Shown in pieces: positions 60,940 to 64,000 of a stretch of DNA of 64,000 nt; position 1 is the first letter of the stretch; every line of letters begins with the position of its first letter. The notes below the pieces were generated by a model. That model did not search any database, was not told the origin of the DNA, and was given only the letters and a program-made list of their open reading frames with translations. The position numbers were made by a program, and so were the translations under genes. The stretch comes from an uncultured Collinsella sp. (lineage in GTDB: Bacteria > Actinomycetota > Coriobacteriia > Coriobacteriales > Coriobacteriaceae), in assembly GCA_937989875.1 (NCBI GenBank), contig CALKBO010000018.1, positions 30,668 through 94,667 of the forward strand, written 5' to 3'.

Positions 60940-62145
60940 ATGACCACCCCCGACGAAAAGACATTCGCCACACTCACCAAGCTGTTTGAGGAGGAGTTTG
61001 GCCCCATCGGCGACCGCCAGGTGCTCTACGTGCACGCGCCCGGCCGTTCCGAGATCAGCGGCAACCACACCGACCACGAGGGCGGCCACGTCATCGCCGG
61101 CTCGCTCGATGTCGCCGTCGACGGCATCGCCGTGGCAACCGATTCCAACAAGGTCCGCGTCGCCGATGAGGGCTACCCCCCGTTTGAGATTACCCTCGAC
61201 ACGCTGAATGTTCAGGAGTCCGAGAAGGGCACGTCCGCAAGCCTCGTGCGCGGTATGGCCTACGAGGTCGCAGCGCTTGGCGTTGAGCCCCACGGCTTCG
61301 ACTTTGCCTTTACCTGTTCCGTCCCCTCGGGCGGCGGTCTTTCGAGCTCCGCTGCTGTCGAGGCGGCGTACGGTCGTGCCATGGAGGCGCTCTGGGGCGC
61401 ACCCGCCATCGAGCCCGTCGCGCTCGCCCAGATGAGCCAGCGCACCGAGAACAACTACTACGGCAAGCCCTGCGGCCTGATGGACCAGGCCGCCGTTTGC
61501 TTGGGCGGCCTCGCCTACATGGACTTTGAGGATCAGGCCCAGCCTAAGACCCAGAAGCTCGAGCTCAACTTTGAGGATCACGGCTACGCGCTCGTGCTCG
61601 TCAAGGTCGGCGCCGACCACGTGGCCGCTACCGACGACTACGCCGCCGTTCCGCGCGAAATGCAAGACGTCGCCGCCGAGTTTGGCAAGGCACGCCTGTG
61701 CGAGGTAAACGTTGCCGATTTTGACGCCAAGCTCCCCGAGCTGCGTGCTAAGCTGGGCGACCGTGGCTGCCTGCGCGCCGTTCACTACTGGTACGAGAAC
61801 GGCCTGGTCGACAAGCGCTGGGCAGCCCTGAACGCCGGCGACATCGACCAGTTCCTGGTCCTGACACGCGAGTCCGGCGCCAGCTCTGCCATGTACCTGC
61901 AGAATGTCGTTGCCAAGCTGGGCTCCGAGCAGCCCTCGATGTATGCCCTGGCACTGGCCGAGCACGTGCTCGACGGCCGCGGCGCCGTCCGTATCCACGG
62001 CGGCGGCTTTGGTGGCACCATCCAGGCCTTTGTGCCACTCGATCTGGTCGACACCTTTATCACCAAGATGAACAGCTGGCTGGGCGAGGGCTCTGCCCGT
62101 CACTACGCTATCTCTGACAAGGGGGCTTACGCGGCATGGCTGTAA
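60940..62145 (+). CDS. galK: Galactokinase
   Basis: This is a 401-residue GHMP kinase that phosphorylates galactose at C1. The signature is PGRSEISGNHTDHEGG (34-49), the Firmicutes-type variant of GRVNLIGEHTDY. The ATP loop is SVPSGGGLSSSAAVE, CGLMDQAAV carries the catalytic Asp, and the C-terminal motif is VRIHGGGFGGTIQAF. The ATG at 60940 has AAGGAAAGGA upstream. The first ten bases of galT overlap its end. galE is not in this window. Confidence 0.95.
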   Translation: MTTPDEKTFATLTKLFEEEFGPIGDRQVLYVHAPGRSEISGNHTDHEGGHVIAGSLDVAVDGIAVATDSNKVRVADEGYPPFEITLDTLNVQESEKGTSASLVRGMAYEVAALGVEPHGFDFAFTCSVPSGGGLSSSAAVEAAYGRAMEALWGAPAIEPVALAQMSQRTENNYYGKPCGLMDQAAVCLGGLAYMDFEDQAQPKTQKLELNFEDHGYALVLVKVGADHVAATDDYAAVPREMQDVAAEFGKARLCEVNVADFDAKLPELRAKLGDRGCLRAVHYWYENGLVDKRWAALNAGDIDQFLVLTRESGASSAMYLQNVVAKLGSEQPSMYALALAEHVLDGRGAVRIHGGGFGGTIQAFVPLDLVDTFITKMNSWLGEGSARHYAISDKGAYAAWL

Positions 62146-63764
62146 TGACCGACGCGCGCGAGGCTGCGCAGAACCTGATCGAGTACGCTATCCACCGATC
62201 GATGATCGGACAGGACGACCGCATCTGGGCCTACAACACCATTCTGGAGTGCATCGGCGCCACGGGCCCCGCGCTCAACATGGCCTGGGCGCTCAAGACC
62301 GAGAAGATTTCGCTCTTGCACCCCGATACCCTGCCCGATTTTGACCTGGAGGGCACGCTCGCCGCGCTTTCCGAGGCCGCCGTTGCCAACGGTGCTGCCG
62401 AAGACACGGTGTCGGGCCGCGACCGCATCGCCATGCGCATCATGGGCGCGCTCATGCCGAGGCCTTCGGTTGTAAACGAGGAGTTCAACGGCCGCATGGG
62501 CGTCAACGAGCCCCGCGCCGCGACCGACTGGTTCTACGGTCTGTGCTGCGACGCCGGCTACGTGCGCCGTGCCGCCATCGCGCGCAACATCAAATGGAGC
62601 ACCCCCACCAACTGGGGCGATCTTGAGATTACCATCAACCTGTCCAAGCCTGAGAAGGACCCGCGCGATATCGCCGCGGCCGGTGCCGCCAAGAACACGG
62701 GCGAGAAGTATCCCGCCTGCCAGCTCTGCATCGAAAACGAGGGCTATCCCGGACGCTCCGCCGCAGCCGACGGCGGCGCTCACCCCGCCCGCCAGAATCT
62801 GCGCGTTATCCCCATTCAGCTCAACGGCGAGCGCTGGGGCTTCCAGTACAGCCCGTATGCGTACTTTAACGAGCACTGCATTGCTATGAGCTCCGAGCAT
62901 CGTCCGATGCACGTCGACCGTAAGGGACTGACCTGTCTGCTCGATTTTGTGGACCTGTTCCCGCACTACTTTATCGGCTCTAACGCCGACCTGCCCATCG
63001 TGGGCGGCTCGATTCTGTCGCACGACCACTTCCAGGGCGGCGCGCACGAGTTCCCCATGATGCACGCCGCCGAGGTCTCGCAGTTTAGCGTGCCCGGTTT
63101 TGACCAGGTCAGCGGTACCGTGTTGCAGTGGCCGCTCTCGGTGCTGCGCCTGCGCTCGCATGACCGCGCTCAGCTGCTCGACGCTGCCGAGAAGATTATC
63201 CTCGCTTGGCGCGAGTGGACCGATGAGTCTGTGGGCGTCATCGCGCACACAGCCGACGGCGTGGCGCACAACACCGTGACGCCCGTCATCCGCCGCGTTG
63301 ACTCCCGCGGCAACGCCGGCGGCAAGATCTACGAGGCCTACCTGGCGCTTCGCTGCAACATCACGACCGACGAGCACCCGCTGGGCGTATTCCACCCGCA
63401 TGCCGAGTATCACCACATTAAGAAAGAGAACATCGGCCTGATCGAGGTCATGGGCCTGGCCATTTTGCCGCCGCGCTTGGTTCCCGAGCTCGGCGCTGTC
63501 CGCGAGCACTTGCTGGCAGCCAAGGCCGATGCCAGCTACGACCTTGCTGGCGCGCTCGAGGGCGACGACCTTTGCCGCAGCCACGCCGCGTGGGCCGAGG
63601 ACGTCTTTGCCCGCCGCGCCGACGAGCTTACAGCCGACAACGCCATCGACATCCTGCACGAGGAAGTCGGCGTGGTGTTTGGCCACGTGCTCGACAACGC
63701 CGGCGTCTTTAAGTGGGACGAAGCCGGCCGCGCCGCCCAACAGCGCTTTATCGACTCACTGTAA
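62136..63764 (+). CDS. galT: Galactose-1-phosphate uridylyltransferase (class II)
   Basis: This is a 542-residue HIT-superfamily enzyme of the long Firmicutes/actinobacterial class that exchanges UDP between glucose and galactose 1-phosphate. The active-site His pair lies in SILSHDHFQGG (about residues 293-303). Flanking motifs are WGFQYSPYAYFNEHCI and FPHYFIGSNADLPIVGGS. It is coupled to galK by a 10-base overlap (an alternative ATG at 62145 gives TAATG). It is followed by a strong terminator. Confidence 0.95.
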   Translation: MAVMTDAREAAQNLIEYAIHRSMIGQDDRIWAYNTILECIGATGPALNMAWALKTEKISLLHPDTLPDFDLEGTLAALSEAAVANGAAEDTVSGRDRIAMRIMGALMPRPSVVNEEFNGRMGVNEPRAATDWFYGLCCDAGYVRRAAIARNIKWSTPTNWGDLEITINLSKPEKDPRDIAAAGAAKNTGEKYPACQLCIENEGYPGRSAAADGGAHPARQNLRVIPIQLNGERWGFQYSPYAYFNEHCIAMSSEHRPMHVDRKGLTCLLDFVDLFPHYFIGSNADLPIVGGSILSHDHFQGGAHEFPMMHAAEVSQFSVPGFDQVSGTVLQWPLSVLRLRSHDRAQLLDAAEKIILAWREWTDESVGVIAHTADGVAHNTVTPVIRRVDSRGNAGGKIYEAYLALRCNITTDEHPLGVFHPHAEYHHIKKENIGLIEVMGLAILPPRLVPELGAVREHLLAAKADASYDLAGALEGDDLCRSHAAWAEDVFARRADELTADNAIDILHEEVGVVFGHVLDNAGVFKWDEAGRAAQQRFIDSL

Positions 63765-63809
63765 TGATCCCTTGGGGACGGAGGAAAACGGATCACTTCG
63801 TCTTCAAGA

Positions 63810-63850
63810 CAACGGCGCCCGCCGGCAACATCGCCAGCGGGCGCCGTTTT
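63810..63850 (+). terminator. Terminator of galK-galT
   Basis: AACGGCGCCCGC (63810-63821) pairs with GCGGGCGCCGTT (63836-63847), with a T run to 63850. Confidence 0.88.
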
Positions 63851-63855
63851 TGAGT

Positions 63856-63913
63856 GTAGTCATTGGGGATGTTCTTAAACGACTGGTCATTAAAGAACGT
63901 CCCCGATGACTAC
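63856..63913. repeat. GTCATTGGGGA repeat, copy 2
   Basis: GTAGTCATTGGGGATGTTCT pairs with AAGAACGTCCCCGATGACTAC around AAACGACTGGTCATTA. It is the same family as 49343-49391. It lies directly after the galT terminator. Confidence 0.7.
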
Positions 63914-64000
63914 TTGCGACAAGGCAACGCCGATGTTTTGGCAACGACAGACACTATGACCCAATCCGAGGGCACTAAAAAGATAGGAGCCCCCGCTCGT

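Noticed and set aside
62127..63740. 537-codon open frame on the minus strand
   Set aside because: It is antisense to galT, with low-complexity Gly/Val/Ala composition and no start signal.

Overview
The window is GC-rich (roughly 60% by eye) double-stranded DNA from a fermentative, host-associated bacterium. I infer a member of the Coriobacteriia, probably Collinsella or a close relative. The reasons are high-GC actinobacterial-type protein sequences combined with a strictly fermentative gene set (pyruvate formate-lyase and its activase, flavodiiron protein, sucrose PTS, Leloir genes, a membrane-anchored choloylglycine-type amidase) and many short structured repeats between genes. No rRNA, tRNA, CRISPR array, transposase or phage gene was recognised. 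The species is inference, because no database search was possible.

Layout. 1-8.4 kb: a 2-hydroxyacid dehydrogenase, a RelB/PIN toxin-antitoxin pair, an M18 aminopeptidase, a choloylglycine-hydrolase-like enzyme, 6-phosphofructokinase, a small hypothetical gene and a membrane-tethered HTH regulator. 8.5-20.2 kb: an FtsX-type ABC exporter, a GyrI-like gene with a LexA-box-like palindrome, an OmpR/histidine kinase pair transcribed away from a three-gene glycosyltransferase operon (YkcC/YkcB type), and an O6-alkylguanine repair gene. 20.2-26.3 kb: asd, lysC, thrC and thrB, that is, aspartate to threonine apart from homoserine dehydrogenase. 26.4-28.9 kb: an AT-richer island with a secreted protein, a 34-residue membrane peptide and a DUF3990/HTH toxin-antitoxin-like pair. 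28.9-33.7 kb: engB, MTA/SAH nucleosidase, a penicillin-binding-type serine hydrolase, PFL activase and a DegV protein. 34-39.6 kb: a sucrose/fructan operon (two GH32 enzymes, PTS EIIBC with a premature TAG, LacI regulator). 39.7-42.3 kb: pyruvate formate-lyase split into a 683-residue core and an 83-residue glycyl-radical protein. 42.8-49.1 kb: a MarR-ABC-ABC exporter operon and DAHP synthase. 49.6-55.9 kb: a BceAB-type exporter, a fused Nudix-Vsr DNA repair protein, an AraC regulator and a HAD phosphatase. 56-63.8 kb: class II aldolase, a DeoR regulator, a flavodiiron protein, a GalR-type regulator and galK-galT.

The most striking property of the window is the density of structured repeats at gene ends. 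One family has five complete copies, next to the 3' ends of pfk, asd, thrB, the glycyl-radical gene and the aldolase gene. The outer and inner arms differ completely between copies, but an asymmetric internal motif (CGTCCTCG on one strand, CTGCGGAN on the other, separated by a covarying 3-bp stem and an AT bulge) is kept. Further families are a terminator-like repeat of about 50 bp (six copies, one in frame inside a membrane glycosyltransferase gene), a 313-bp duplicated 3' module, a tandem-hairpin 3' module, and several MITE-like inverted repeats. Together with the split PFL and the Nudix-Vsr fusion, these are the observations most worth following up.
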